Assembly: GCA_031400455.1 (NCBI GenBank)
Contig: JANNPX010000007.1
Location: 1-40,883 of the forward strand
Origin: JANXYW01 sp031400455
Lineage (GTDB): Bacteria; Chloroflexota; Dehalococcoidia; DSTF01; JACRBR01
Reading direction: 5' to 3'
Length of the DNA stretch: 40,883 nucleotides
Shown: piece after piece, positions 16,206 through 25,209 of the stretch
Layout of the letters: every line of letters starts with the position of its first letter
Position numbering within the stretch: position 1 is the first letter of the stretch
Translations under genes and position numbers: made by a program
Notes under the pieces: model-generated
Told to the model about the DNA's origin: nothing
Database searches by the model: none
The model's input: the letters and a program-made list of their open reading frames with translations, nothing else

Positions 16206-17402
16206 CTACTTCGCCGCGGCGGCGTCGGACTCGATCACGTGCTCGAGGATCGCGAGGCCCTGCTCCAGCTCTTCCTCCGTGACCGTCAGCGGCGGCACGA
16301 TGCGGACGGCGTTCGGGCGTACATTGTTGAGGATCAGCCCGGCGGCCAGCGCCGCGTTCGTGATGCGCTCGCCGATATCGCTGGTGAACTGCACGGCCCA
16401 CATGAGGCCCTTGCCGCGCACCGCCGCGACGTTTGGGCAGCGGTCGGCGATCGACTCCAGTCGCCGCTCGACGAGCTTGCCCTTCTCGGCGACCTGCGCC
16501 GGCAGGTCCGTCTCGATCATGTAGCGCATCACCTCGTACCCGACGCGCGTCGTCAGCGGCTCGCCGCCGTACGTGCTGCCGTGGTCGCCCGGCGTGAACA
16601 CCGCGCAGTGCTCCTTCGCCAGGAACGCCGAAAGCGGCACGCCACCGCCGATGCCCTTGCCGAGCGTCATGATGTCGGGCTCCGCGCCGAAGAACTCGTA
16701 GCCGAAGAGCGTGCCGAGCCGCCCGCAGCCGGTCTGCACCTCGTCGAAGATCAGCAGGATGTTCTGCTCGTCGCACCACGCCCGCAGCGCGGGGAGGTAG
16801 CTGTCGTCGGGCACGTTGATGCCGCCTTCGCCCTGGATCGGCTCGATGAACACCGCCGCTGTGTTGCTCGACGTTGCGCGCTTCACTGCCTCGACGTCGT
16901 TGAACGGCACGTGCACGAACCCCTCCGGCAGCGGCCCGAACGGCGTCTTGTAGCGCTCCGTCCCGCCCGCCGTGACGGCCTGCAGCGTGCGGCCGTGGAA
17001 GGCATCGAACGTGCAGATGATCTCGTACGCGCCGGCCTTCTTCTCCTTGCCCCACTTCCGCGCGAGCTTGAGCGCGCCCTCGTTTGCCTCGGCGCCGCTG
17101 TTCATGAAGTAGACGCGGTCGAAGCACGAGTGCTCGATCAGCAGCTCCGCCAGCTTGAGCTGCGGCGTCGAGTAGAACTGGTTCGAGACATGGATGAGGG
17201 TGCGCGCCTGGTCGATCAGCGCATCGACGATCACGGGGTGCGAGTGCCCGAGGCTGATCGTCGCCGGGCCCCCGAAGAAGTCGAGATACTCGCGCCCGTC
17301 CTCGTCCCAGATGTGCGAGCCCTCACCGCGCACGGCGACGAGGTTCATCCGCTTTCCGGTTCGCATGAAGTACTTCGCTTCTTTTTCGCGCCAGTCGGTC
17401 AT
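16206..17402 (-). CDS. Acetylornithine / 4-aminobutyrate-type aminotransferase
   Basis: 398 residues of the class-III PLP aminotransferase fold. Visible are NSGAEANEGALKLAR (101-115), FHGRT, FDEVQTGCGR (Asp220) and the PLP lysine in TLGKGIGGG (Lys249). The size and motifs fit ArgD-like enzymes that transfer an amino group from N-acetylornithine (or GABA, ornithine) to 2-oxoglutarate. No arginine-biosynthesis genes are adjacent, so the exact substrate is uncertain. The ATG at 17402 has AAGGAG 8 bases upstream, which rules out the longer frame. It converges with hicA. Confidence 0.82.
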   Translation of the reverse strand: MTDWREKEAKYFMRTGKRMNLVAVRGEGSHIWDEDGREYLDFFGGPATISLGHSHPVIVDALIDQARTLIHVSNQFYSTPQLKLAELLIEHSCFDRVYFMNSGAEANEGALKLARKWGKEKKAGAYEIICTFDAFHGRTLQAVTAGGTERYKTPFGPLPEGFVHVPFNDVEAVKRATSSNTAAVFIEPIQGEGGINVPDDSYLPALRAWCDEQNILLIFDEVQTGCGRLGTLFGYEFFGAEPDIMTLGKGIGGGVPLSAFLAKEHCAVFTPGDHGSTYGGEPLTTRVGYEVMRYMIETDLPAQVAEKGKLVERRLESIADRCPNVAAVRGKGLMWAVQFTSDIGERITNAALAAGLILNNVRPNAVRIVPPLTVTEEELEQGLAILEHVIESDAAAAK

Positions 17403-17510
17403 CGTGTTGCTCCTTGAAGCCGGAATCATATCAGAAGCCGAAATGATGCTGTCCCGGCCTACGAAGAACGGTTCAGCGAGGACGCGACTCTAGCCCACAC
17501 GGAGGTTCGG

Positions 17511-17534
17511 ACGGGGCTGAAGCCGCGTCCCTAC
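17511..17534 (-). repeat. Degenerate GTAGGGACG element
   Basis: On the minus strand GTAGGGACGCGGCTTCAGCC, then CCGT. Arms are imperfect (GGCT-TC-AGCC core). It lies in the 232-base spacer 17403-17634, which otherwise holds only the next palindrome and no gene. Confidence 0.4.
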
Positions 17535-17578
17535 GTTCTCATTATCGACACCGCCATCCGAATGGAGCGGGGGTGCCT

Positions 17579-17612
17579 TGCCCGCAGAGGGCGCAACGGG
17601 TTGCGCCCCTAC
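17579..17612 (-). repeat. GTAGGGGC palindromic element, copy 5
   Basis: Read on the minus strand it is GTAGGGGC with perfect arms GGGCGCAA, loop, TTGCGCCC, then TCTGCGGGCA. It is 33/34 identical to the copy at 8225-8258; the one difference restores pairing. Confidence 0.65.
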
Positions 17613-17634
17613 GATTCGCCGGTGGCAGCCGCGG

Positions 17635-18831
17635 TCAGTTCGAGCGGAAGTGGTGCACGAGCGGGTGCTCGCCCTCGCTCACCGTTGCGTATCCGGCGCC
17701 GTCGGCGTCGAAGGCTATCGCTTCGCCTTGCGGCTCGGCCGCCGATGCCGCCTCGCACGGCTCGGCTGCCAGCGCCTCGGCGATCGACTGTCCCGCCGCC
17801 CGAGACCAGAGCCAGACGGCGGAGTACGTGCGGATCGCGATGATGCCGCCGGCGGGCGGGTCGCCGGACGGGGAGATGTCGCCGCTTGTCGCCAGCGCGC
17901 CGCCCGCGCGCGCCAGCGGCGGCGCGTCGTCGCCGAACTCTGCGCGCTTCTTGAGTTGCGAGAAGTCGACGCGGGCCACCTGCTCCAGCGTCGTCGTTGC
18001 GTTGGCGTCCAGCGTGCCCGGTGCGCGGAACACCTGCGAGCCCCCGCCGTCTTTCGTCACGATGATGATGTCGCCGCTGACCGGGTCGACCATCAACGTC
18101 TCCGCGTCGTGCGCGCCGTCGGGATAGCGGAGCGTGAGCTTCTCGACGCCGGTGAGCGTGCCGGCGATCGGCGCCGCGCTCCGGTCGAGCTTCGGCTCGC
18201 GCACGCGGTACACGATGATCTCGGGCCGACCGCGCGCGTTATCGCCGATGTCGCCGAAGTACAGCAGCCCGTCGCCGTCCGCTGCGCCGGGGCCGGACGC
18301 CATGTCTTCCCAGTCGAACGCGTCAGCGCCGGCGAGGGTGTACGTTGCGATCGCGCTGCCGCGCGTATTCGTCACGAACGCGCGCGCCGAGTCGCCGCTG
18401 TCGTTGTGCGCCCAGTACACGCCGTCGTTCGCCCACGCCGCGGCCAGCCCGGACGCCTCCACGAGATCGCCCGCGGCGACGGTTCCCGCCGGCAGAACTT
18501 CCGCCGCGGTCCCGCACATTGCTGCGGCCGCGCTGGCGTATCGCGCACTCGCGGCGGCGGCGGCGGGTGATGCTCGTACTTCCGTAACTGAGGTCGTGGT
18601 GGTGGGCGTGTCCAGGGAGAGAGGCACCGAAGTTATCGGTGCAGGGGTCTTGCGTCCTGCAACGAACGTCTGCACGAGCGCGCTATCCACGTAGTCGGCG
18701 GTAGCCGCGTGGGCTGCCGTGGCGTCCGCGTCCGAGCGACCGCCGCCGCCGCAGCCAGCGACGAGCGTTGCGACGACGATGGTAGCGCTGAGTAGCGAGA
18801 TCGGGGCCTTCAACGATCCTCCCGCACACAT
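17635..18831 (-). CDS. Secreted lipoprotein, probable beta-propeller
   Basis: 398 residues. A lipoprotein signal peptide ends in LVAGC (lipidated Cys27) followed by GGGG, then an Ala/Thr-rich linker to about residue 110. The rest has repeated beta-strand signatures: VYWAHNDSGDSARAFV, AFDWEDMASGPG, LLYFGDIGDNARGRPEI, DAETLMVDPVSGDIII. These are those of a conserved extracytoplasmic beta-propeller family of unknown function. It would sit on the outer face of the membrane. I chose ATG 18831 because it gives a normal signal peptide; the frame extends 57 bases further upstream into a palindromic repeat. No operon partner is evident. Confidence 0.6.
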   Translation of the reverse strand: MCAGGSLKAPISLLSATIVVATLVAGCGGGGRSDADATAAHAATADYVDSALVQTFVAGRKTPAPITSVPLSLDTPTTTTSVTEVRASPAAAAASARYASAAAAMCGTAAEVLPAGTVAAGDLVEASGLAAAWANDGVYWAHNDSGDSARAFVTNTRGSAIATYTLAGADAFDWEDMASGPGAADGDGLLYFGDIGDNARGRPEIIVYRVREPKLDRSAAPIAGTLTGVEKLTLRYPDGAHDAETLMVDPVSGDIIIVTKDGGGSQVFRAPGTLDANATTTLEQVARVDFSQLKKRAEFGDDAPPLARAGGALATSGDISPSGDPPAGGIIAIRTYSAVWLWSRAAGQSIAEALAAEPCEAASAAEPQGEAIAFDADGAGYATVSEGEHPLVHHFRSN

Positions 18832-18882
18832 CGTCTGGTTGCCTGTGCGTGGCGCGAACGGGGTTCGTGGGCGGCCCGGGGT

Positions 18883-18906
18883 GGGCACGGCGCGCCGTGC
18901 CCCTAC
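18883..18906 (-). repeat. GTAGGGGC palindromic element, copy 6
   Basis: On the minus strand GTAGGGGCACGGCGCGCCGT, then GCCC: a perfect contiguous 10-bp inverted repeat. It lies between two same-strand genes. Confidence 0.65.
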
Positions 18907-18934
18907 GCGCGTCGTCTTGATGGCTGCCGTGATT

Positions 18935-20155
18935 CTACTCTGTCAGATCGTCGATGTTCTCGCGCAGCTTTACGATCGCGTCGCACAGATCGTCGATGTC
19001 TGCGGTGGTGCCTAGGAAGATTTCGTGCGGAAGCCAGATCATCTCCTTCGCCGATGCCTTCTCGGCCACGGGGCACGACGTCTGGCTGTAGTCCACCTCG
19101 ATCGGAGCGTCCTTCCAGGCGAAGAGCGGCGCGCTGTAGACGGGGGTGTAGAACGCGCCGTACAGCTTCATCCCTTCTTTGTGCAGCGCCCACGCAAAGC
19201 GATCGCGCGGCAGCCCGCGCCATGCTTGCTCGTCGTAGCGAAGCACGACGCCGTAGCCGGAGCGCGTCGTCATGCGCTCGTCCTGGCGCAGCGTGCTCAC
19301 GCCATCAAGCTGGGCTATGCGCCGCTCGAGATGCGCGACGTTCGTGTTGCGCAGCGCGACCTGCTCGGGCAGGCGGTCGAGTTGCGCGAGCAGTACGGCG
19401 GCCTGGAACTCCGTGATCCGGTAGTTCCAGCCGAGCATCGTGCCCTCGGCAGCCTGCCGATCGCTGCCGGTGCCGCGGCCGGAGTTCACGTACGCGTTGC
19501 AGCGTTCGGCGAATGCGTCGTCGCTCGTCACGATGATGCCGCCCTCGCCGCACGTCATCAGCTTCGATGACTGGAAGCTGAAGCAGCCGAAGTCGCCGAG
19601 CGAGCCCGCGCCCTGCTCGCGCCAGAAGCCACCGTGCATGTGCGCGCAGTCCTCGATCACCTTCAGCCCACGCGTCCGCGCGATCTCGCCGATGCGGTCC
19701 ATGTCGGCCATGCGTGAACCGAGGTGTACGGGCAGGATCGCCCGCGTATCGGGTGTGATGTGCCGCTCGATCTGTTCGGCATCGATGCACCACGTCTCTG
19801 GATCGACGTCAACGAATACCGGCTTGAAGCCCTGTATGAGGGCGGCGAAAGCCGTGGCGTAGAACGTCAGCGCCGGCACCAGCACTTCGTCGCCGCGCTC
19901 CAGTCCCGCGGCTTTCAGCGAGACCTCGAGCGCGGTCGTGCCGGCGGTCGTGCAGATGCCGAACTTCGCGCCGTGGTAGGCCGCAAATCGCTCGGCGAAC
20001 TCGCCCGCCATCACGTTGGGTGAAGGGAACCCGCCCCAGTTGCCGCTTTCGAGGACGCGGGTCAGGTTCGCGGTCTCGCGCTGGTCGTGCTGCGGCCATT
20101 CCGGCCAGGCCTTTGTCCGCAGCGGGTCGCCGCCTCGCAGGGCTAGTTTCGCCAT
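18935..20155 (-). CDS. DegT/DnrJ/EryC1/StrS-family sugar aminotransferase
   Basis: 406 residues. Features of the family: TTAGTTALEVSLKAAGLERG near the N-terminus, LTFYATAFAALIQGFKPVFV, DCAHMHGG (Asp169 near PLP nitrogen) and the PLP lysine in SFQSSKLMTCGEGG (Lys198). NYRITEFQAAVLLAQL follows. Members aminate ketosugars for surface polysaccharides or secondary metabolites, and some lack the lysine and dehydrate instead; here the lysine is present. A membrane glycosyltransferase gene lies divergently upstream, consistent with cell-surface glycan work. ATG 20155 chosen because family homology begins at ALRGGDPLRT; the frame extends upstream only through repeats. Confidence 0.85.
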   Translation of the reverse strand: MAKLALRGGDPLRTKAWPEWPQHDQRETANLTRVLESGNWGGFPSPNVMAGEFAERFAAYHGAKFGICTTAGTTALEVSLKAAGLERGDEVLVPALTFYATAFAALIQGFKPVFVDVDPETWCIDAEQIERHITPDTRAILPVHLGSRMADMDRIGEIARTRGLKVIEDCAHMHGGFWREQGAGSLGDFGCFSFQSSKLMTCGEGGIIVTSDDAFAERCNAYVNSGRGTGSDRQAAEGTMLGWNYRITEFQAAVLLAQLDRLPEQVALRNTNVAHLERRIAQLDGVSTLRQDERMTTRSGYGVVLRYDEQAWRGLPRDRFAWALHKEGMKLYGAFYTPVYSAPLFAWKDAPIEVDYSQTSCPVAEKASAKEMIWLPHEIFLGTTADIDDLCDAIVKLRENIDDLTE

Positions 20156-20168
20156 GACCGAAGTTAAC

Positions 20169-20195
20169 CACGAAGGGCACGAAGGGGCACGAAGG
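20169..20195 (+). repeat. Three CACGAAGG units
   Basis: CACGAAGG occurs at 20169, 20178 and 20188, giving 9 and 10-base periods, in the spacer between the divergent aminotransferase and glycosyltransferase genes. Confidence 0.55.
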
Positions 20196-20220
20196 CGGGC
20201 GATGCCGCTACGGCCGAGGG

Positions 20221-20241
20221 GCGCTCGTCCGAGACGAGCGC
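20221..20241. repeat. Perfect 9-bp inverted repeat
   Basis: GCGCTCGTC-CGA-GACGAGCGC, preceded by GAGGG and followed by GGGACGCCCGTAC. It resembles the dispersed GTAGGGGC family with altered flanks and lies in a 191-base divergent spacer without genes. Confidence 0.5.
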
Positions 20242-20346
20242 ACCGAGGGACGCCCGTACAACGGATGCGGGCGTGCCGGTCCGCTCCCTTAAGGACATCT
20301 CGCGATGCCCGGGCGCGGGCCGATAACAGTAGCGGGAGATCATCGC

Positions 20347-21909
20347 ATGGCGAAGCTGGCGTCCGCGCGTCCGGTCGTAGCCGCGCCCGACATTGGTGCG
20401 TGGCTGGCTGCTCGTGTCTGGCCGGTCGCACGAGCCGCGGCCATACCGGCGTCCATCGTGCTGCTGGCGCTGCTCCTGCGCGTCATCCGGCTCGAGTTGC
20501 AGGCGTGGACGCCCGACACGTACGAGCACATGACGGCGGCGCACCGGCTGGTATCCGGGGAGTTTCCGATCTCGCGCTTCTACCCGCCCGGCGTAGCGAT
20601 CACGCTCGCTCCTGCGTTCGTCCTCTTCCCGCAGACACTCGCGACGCAGCAGGGCGTGATCATCGCTTCGGCGCTGGTGCTGGTACTGGTCGCGTATTAC
20701 GGCGCGCGCGCCGCGACCACCGACCGGGCTGCGCCCGTCCTGCTCGCGCTCGCCGTCGCGGCGGCACCGCCGATGGTTTTCTACTCGCGCGACGGCTTCT
20801 TTGACGTCACCAACGCGGCCTGGATCACCGGCGCCATCTTCATGGTGCCGTGGTTGCGAGGACGATCTTCGGCGGCGTGCATCGCGTATGGCCTCCTGCT
20901 GGCCGTCGCCATCAGCGTCCGCGCGACGAATCCAGCGTTCCTGCCTGCGCTCGTCATCTTCTGGACTGATGCGGGCAGGATCGGGTTGCACCCGCGAGCG
21001 CTTTGGCGTGCCACGGTCCGGCGCGAACCCATTGCGGCGGGCATCGCGATGGTCGCGGCGTTCGCGGCGTTTAGCTACTTTGCGGCGGCACTGCCTAGTG
21101 CTGCCGCGCGTGCGCCGATCACATTCGAGCACGCCGGCCGAAACATCATCTACTACGCCGTGTCGGAGTTCGGCGGGCCGATCCCGGCGCCGTTCGTCCT
21201 GCTCCTGGCGGTGCTGGGGAGCACGTACCTGTGGCGTCGCAATCGTACGCTGCTCTACGTCTCTCTATACATGCTGATCGTCTTTCCGTTGGCTCACGTG
21301 CCTCTGCCGTTCGCGAATGTCCGTTACATGCTGCCTTCGTTTGTGTTCGCGCTCTTGCTGGCAGCGTACGCTCCGGCGGCGATCAGAAGCCTTACAGAGC
21401 GCCATCCGCCGCTCCAGCGCAACGCTTGGCGCGCGATCGTCTACGGCGCCATCGCCCTCGTAGCCGTCTATTGTGTCGCGGCAGACGCGGCGTTCATCGC
21501 GAAGTGGCCCAGCAGGGCAGCGCGCTCCGACGAGGCGGCGTATCGTCAACTCCGGCCGATCGTTGCGGCACTCCCGCCGGGTAGTCTGGTTGTCAGTGGT
21601 GGCACGCGCGGCGTCCGCGATAGCAACCGCCGCATCGAATACCTTGACCTGATCGACTACTCGCTCGCCACTGATAACGGTCCGCAACGCGTCGACGAAA
21701 TCATGCAGCGCATCCGGGAAGCGCTCCGCGACGGCCGACCTGCGTACTACCTGTACACCAGCGTCGAGGGCATTGACCTTACGTTCACCACCGATGGTCC
21801 GGGCTATCAGCCCTACTTCGACACCGCGTCTGACCGGTTCCACTTGACGGATGTCTATGACACTGACGTGGAGTTCTTCACGCTGTACGCCATCGAGTCG
21901 GAACGCTAG
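20347..21909 (+). CDS. Multi-pass membrane glycosyltransferase (GT39/ArnT-like)
   Basis: 520 residues with about ten hydrophobic segments in the first 380 residues and a soluble C-terminal domain. After TM1 (about 33-50) comes the extracytoplasmic loop WTPDTYEHMTAAHRLVSGEF, with the acidic residue and YPPG typical of polyprenyl-phosphate-dependent glycosyltransferases of the PMT/ArnT class. These take a sugar from a lipid carrier on the outer face of the membrane. The acceptor is unknown. GGGAGA precedes the ATG at 20347. It is divergent from the sugar aminotransferase and converges with a phosphoesterase gene two bases away. Confidence 0.65.
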   Translation: MAKLASARPVVAAPDIGAWLAARVWPVARAAAIPASIVLLALLLRVIRLELQAWTPDTYEHMTAAHRLVSGEFPISRFYPPGVAITLAPAFVLFPQTLATQQGVIIASALVLVLVAYYGARAATTDRAAPVLLALAVAAAPPMVFYSRDGFFDVTNAAWITGAIFMVPWLRGRSSAACIAYGLLLAVAISVRATNPAFLPALVIFWTDAGRIGLHPRALWRATVRREPIAAGIAMVAAFAAFSYFAAALPSAAARAPITFEHAGRNIIYYAVSEFGGPIPAPFVLLLAVLGSTYLWRRNRTLLYVSLYMLIVFPLAHVPLPFANVRYMLPSFVFALLLAAYAPAAIRSLTERHPPLQRNAWRAIVYGAIALVAVYCVAADAAFIAKWPSRAARSDEAAYRQLRPIVAALPPGSLVVSGGTRGVRDSNRRIEYLDLIDYSLATDNGPQRVDEIMQRIREALRDGRPAYYLYTSVEGIDLTFTTDGPGYQPYFDTASDRFHLTDVYDTDVEFFTLYAIESER

Positions 21910-21911
21910 AC

Positions 21912-22994
21912 CTACGGCGGTACGGGCTTTCGTCGCAAGCGCAGGATGGCGAGCGCGCACGCGCCGACCAAGCCCGCGATGCCCGCCGCGACTCCGATCC
22001 AGATCACGGCGTCCTCGCTGCCATGCGACGCTCCAGGGGCAAGTTCCCCGCCATTCGCACCTCCCGACGGTTCCGCGGCCACGCCGCTGACACTTGGCTG
22101 TGGCGCCGACGGGGCCGCATGGCACGTTGCGCTGCCCGTATCGGCGAATGTGCCGCCCGCGACCGGGACGAATTGCCAGTCGTAGCCGGATGGGTGCAGC
22201 GTCATCTTGAGCACGCCGTATGTATCGTCGTTGTGTGCTTCGCTGTTCGCGATCGGAGTTCCGATGGCGTAGTGACTCCGTCCGCCGGTTCCGACGACAA
22301 ACTCCCGTAGGCCCCGCGCTGCGTCCGCTGTCCCGTCGGGCAGTTGGGCGCCGAATCGCTCGTACGAGTGATCGTGCCCGCTCAGCACGACGTCCGCGCC
22401 GCCCTCGTACAGCGCCTGCCAGATCGGCCGCATGTATGTCTGGTTGCCATGCAGGCTGGAACTGAAGAGCGGATGATGCCAGTACGCGAGCGTGCAGGCT
22501 ACCGGATGCGCCGCCAGATCCGCGCGCAGCCAGGCGTCCTGCAGTGACCCGGCGCCGCAGCCGCCGATGGCGCTGCAGTTGCTGTTGATCACGACGATGT
22601 GCCACGTGCCGAGGTCGTAGCTGTAGTAGCCTTTCGCCGGATCCCCGGCGGCGGCCCCGAAGTAGCCGTAATAGCCCGTTGCTCCGGGCGTGTTGTACTC
22701 ATGGTTCCCGGCAGCGGGTCGGGTGTTCGTCTTGAACTGGCCCCACGTCGGGTTGTAGCAGTTGTTGAACTCGGTCGTTGTCCCGGATTCGTACGCGTTG
22801 TCGCCGAGCGTCACGATCGTGCCCTCGAGCGAGCCGAGCAGAACGGCCGTAGCCTCATCGCCTAACGACGAGCACGAAGCGATGTCTCCTGCGGCGATGA
22901 GAACAGGGTCCGCCGCATGAGCGGGGGCTGCCGAGAAGCCGACTGCAGCGAGCAGCACTGCGAGCACCAGCGATCGTCGCACAATCATGCCCAT
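21912..22994 (-). CDS. Secreted, anchored metallophosphoesterase
   Basis: 360 residues. A signal peptide (1-27, ending APAHA) is followed by the calcineurin-like phosphoesterase motifs in order: AAGDIASC, VTLGDNAYESG, AAGNHEYN, LAYWHHPLFSS and LSGHDHSYERFG. These provide the two-metal site of purple-acid-phosphatase-like enzymes. After a Pro/Ser/Gly linker a C-terminal helix (about 326-352, then RLRRK) anchors it to the membrane with the catalytic domain outside. It probably hydrolyses extracellular phosphate esters; the substrate is unknown. It stands alone, convergent with the glycosyltransferase. Confidence 0.82.
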   Translation of the reverse strand: MGMIVRRSLVLAVLLAAVGFSAAPAHAADPVLIAAGDIASCSSLGDEATAVLLGSLEGTIVTLGDNAYESGTTTEFNNCYNPTWGQFKTNTRPAAGNHEYNTPGATGYYGYFGAAAGDPAKGYYSYDLGTWHIVVINSNCSAIGGCGAGSLQDAWLRADLAAHPVACTLAYWHHPLFSSSLHGNQTYMRPIWQALYEGGADVVLSGHDHSYERFGAQLPDGTADAARGLREFVVGTGGRSHYAIGTPIANSEAHNDDTYGVLKMTLHPSGYDWQFVPVAGGTFADTGSATCHAAPSAPQPSVSGVAAEPSGGANGGELAPGASHGSEDAVIWIGVAAGIAGLVGACALAILRLRRKPVPP

Positions 22995-23059
22995 ATCATC
23001 GGGCCAACCAGCGGCTGAGTCGAATCTGGACGTGAACTTGCCACCCGCGTGCTACGTCG

Positions 23060-23743
23060 TCACACGATGACCGGCTCGCGCTTCACGAAGGTGTAGAGCT
23101 GTGCGGGGCGATGCGCACCCTCCATCCGTGTGCCGCCCGCCGCCTTGATGATGCCGAGCGACAGCATCCGGCGCCGGAAATTTCGCTTGTCCACTTCGTG
23201 GTCGAGGATGGCCTCGTACACCTGCTGGAGCTCGCTCAGCGTGAACTGCCGCGGGAGCAAGCTGTAGGCCACGTTTGTGTAGTCGAGCTTCGATCGGAGC
23301 CGGCGCACGGCGTAGTCGACGACCGCGTTGTTGTCGAAGGCCAACGCCGGCAGTGCGAAGACATCGTGCCACCCGGGCTGCCAGCCCCCGCCTTCGCGAA
23401 GCCGCACCTGTCCGTGTTGCACGAGCGCGAAGTACGCCACCGCGATCCCGCGGCGTGCGGCCGCCGCTGATCGCTTACCGTCGCCGCGCGACAGTTCGCC
23501 GAAGGTATAGAGCTGCTCGAGGTAGACATCCTGCACGCCCGTCTCGTCGAGCAGTTTGCGGGCGGCCGCGCGGTCGAGTGATTCGCCATCCGCGAGGAGT
23601 CCGCCAGGCAGTGCCCAGTAGTCGCGAAAGGGCTCGGCGCTGCGCTTGATCAGCAGCACCTTCAGATCATCATTCACCACCGTGAGGATGACGACCACGA
23701 CCGCGACGAGCGGTGGCTTGGGAGCGGGGTGGGTTGCTGCCAC
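23060..23743 (-). CDS. Nudix-like/winged-helix transcription regulator (NrtR-like)
   Basis: 227 residues. An N-terminal Nudix domain carries a degraded catalytic box: GGLLADGESL with Gly48 and Glu54, then RKLLDETG where the canonical REUXEE has Lys63 and Asp66. The C-terminal region (about 155-227: FTLSELQQVYEAILDHEVDK, then NFRRRMLSLGII) is the winged helix of the NrtR family. NrtR proteins sense ADP-ribose-type NAD metabolites and control NAD genes. Loss of Nudix catalytic acids is typical of these sensors. It starts with GTG, four bases after a 41-residue membrane-protein gene. nadA with two palindromic operators lies 12 kb away. Confidence 0.75.
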   Translation of the reverse strand: MAATHPAPKPPLVAVVVVILTVVNDDLKVLLIKRSAEPFRDYWALPGGLLADGESLDRAAARKLLDETGVQDVYLEQLYTFGELSRGDGKRSAAAARRGIAVAYFALVQHGQVRLREGGGWQPGWHDVFALPALAFDNNAVVDYAVRRLRSKLDYTNVAYSLLPRQFTLSELQQVYEAILDHEVDKRNFRRRMLSLGIIKAAGGTRMEGAHRPAQLYTFVKREPVIV

Positions 23744-23747
23744 GGAA

Positions 23748-23873
23748 CTATCGCTGATCCTTGCGTTGTTCCTCGAACAGGCCTTCGGCGACGTTCCAGA
23801 TGAGTCCGACGAGCGCGAACACGGCGACGAACGTCAGCGCTGGCAGGATGAATATTTCGAGCGAGCCAAGCAT
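23748..23873 (-). CDS. 41-residue single-pass membrane protein
   Basis: A short frame of 41 codons reads MLGSLEIFILPALTFVAVFA, then LVGLIWNVAEGLF and EEQRKDQR: a long hydrophobic helix (about 6-32) with a charged cytosolic tail. The ATG follows the miaB stop directly (TAA ATG) and its own stop is four bases from the GTG of the Nudix regulator. It sits in an operon with both ends tightly coupled, which supports real translation. I do not recognise it; it could be a small regulatory subunit or leader. Confidence 0.55.
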   Translation of the reverse strand: MLGSLEIFILPALTFVAVFALVGLIWNVAEGLFEEQRKDQR

Positions 23874-25169
23874 TTACGCATGAACCATCGCGGGGAGCGC
23901 TGTTCCTTGCAATGACCACGCGGTCGCGTGTTCGATGCGGACGTTGACCATCTGGCCTATGTCCGCTTCGCCTTCAAAGTGTACCAGCTTGTCGAGACGC
24001 GTACGGCCGGTCCAACGGCTTTCGCGGCGGCTCTCGACAAGCACGAGTTGCTCGCTGTCAAGCAGTTGCTGATTGATCTCGGTCGATATCCGCATCTGTA
24101 GCTGCTCGATCGCGTGCAGCCGCTCCTGCTTCGCCTCAGCGGGCACGTCGTCGGCCAGTGTGCGGTGCGCGATGGTCCCCGGCCGGGGGGAGTAAGCGGC
24201 CACGTGCACCTTCTCGAAGCGCAGGCGCTCCAACAGGTCGTAGGTGTTCCGGAACTCCGCCTCGGTCTCGCCGCAGAAGCCGACGATGACATCCGTCACC
24301 ATCGCTACGTGCGGAATGCGCGACCGCACCAACTCGAACTTCTCCAGGTACTCGGCGAGCGTATAGCCGCGGCGCATGCGCTCGAGCACAGCCTCGTCGC
24401 CTGACTGCACGGGGATGTTGAAGTTCTCGCACACCTTCGGCAGTTCCGCGGCAGCATCGACGATCCGCGCCGTCATGTCCTTTGGGTACGACGTCAGGAA
24501 TCGGATCCGCTCGAGCCCTGGCACGTCGTGAATGGAGCGCATCAGGTCACCGAGGTCCGGTCGAGCGAGCAGGTCTCCTTCTGCCAGGTCGTGTCCGTAC
24601 GCCTCGACGGTCTGCCCCAGCAGCGTCACTTCTTTCACGCCGCGCGCGCAGTAGTGTTCCACCTCGTTGCGGATGTCGGCGACGGTTCGACTCTTCTCAC
24701 GGCCGCGACGGTAGGGGACGATGCAGTAGGTGCAGAACTTGTCGCAGCCGTGGATCACCGGTACGAACGCCGTCACCGCATCGGGCTCCGCGAAGGTCGT
24801 CGGCCAGAACTCTCCGCCGCTGTCATCGAGGCCGGCGATCTGCATGATCGGCGTGAAGTCTTGCGGGCGCGCGAAGGCATCGACGTACGGGAACCGGCGC
24901 CGCAGATCGTCGTCGCGTACGCCGACCATGCAGCCCATCACGGCGATCTTGAACTCTTTGCCCTTCGATCGCATCTTCTTGAGCCGTCCCAACTGGCCGA
25001 TCGCGCGATCCTCGGCGTGTTCTCGCACAGAGCATGTGTTCAGCACGACCAGGTCGGCGTCGCCGATGGAGTCCACAGACGAGCACCCGGCGCGATCGAG
25101 CCCGGCGCTCAGCTTGCGGGAGTCCGCGACGTTCATCTGACAGCCGACGGTCCAGATGTGGTACTTCAT
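23874..25169 (-). CDS. miaB: tRNA 2-methylthio-N6-isopentenyladenosine synthase MiaB
   Basis: 431 residues. The N-terminal methylthiotransferase domain binds a [4Fe-4S] cluster through Cys10 (VGCQMN), Cys46 (NTCSVRE) and Cys80 (MGC). The radical-SAM domain has CDKFCTYC (142, 146, 149), and a C-terminal TRAM domain (about 370-425) binds tRNA. It adds the 2-methylthio group to i6A37 of tRNAs reading UNN codons. MiaB is favoured over MtaB/RimO by the MKYHIWTVGCQMN start and SVREHAEDRAIGQLGRLK. Order in the operon: after thiO (40-base gap), before the small membrane protein. Confidence 0.92.
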   Translation of the reverse strand: MKYHIWTVGCQMNVADSRKLSAGLDRAGCSSVDSIGDADLVVLNTCSVREHAEDRAIGQLGRLKKMRSKGKEFKIAVMGCMVGVRDDDLRRRFPYVDAFARPQDFTPIMQIAGLDDSGGEFWPTTFAEPDAVTAFVPVIHGCDKFCTYCIVPYRRGREKSRTVADIRNEVEHYCARGVKEVTLLGQTVEAYGHDLAEGDLLARPDLGDLMRSIHDVPGLERIRFLTSYPKDMTARIVDAAAELPKVCENFNIPVQSGDEAVLERMRRGYTLAEYLEKFELVRSRIPHVAMVTDVIVGFCGETEAEFRNTYDLLERLRFEKVHVAAYSPRPGTIAHRTLADDVPAEAKQERLHAIEQLQMRISTEINQQLLDSEQLVLVESRRESRWTGRTRLDKLVHFEGEADIGQMVNVRIEHATAWSLQGTALPAMVHA

Positions 25170-25209
25170 GCGGGTGGCATTCTATCAGCCGTGGCGTCAG
25201 CGGCCGCAG

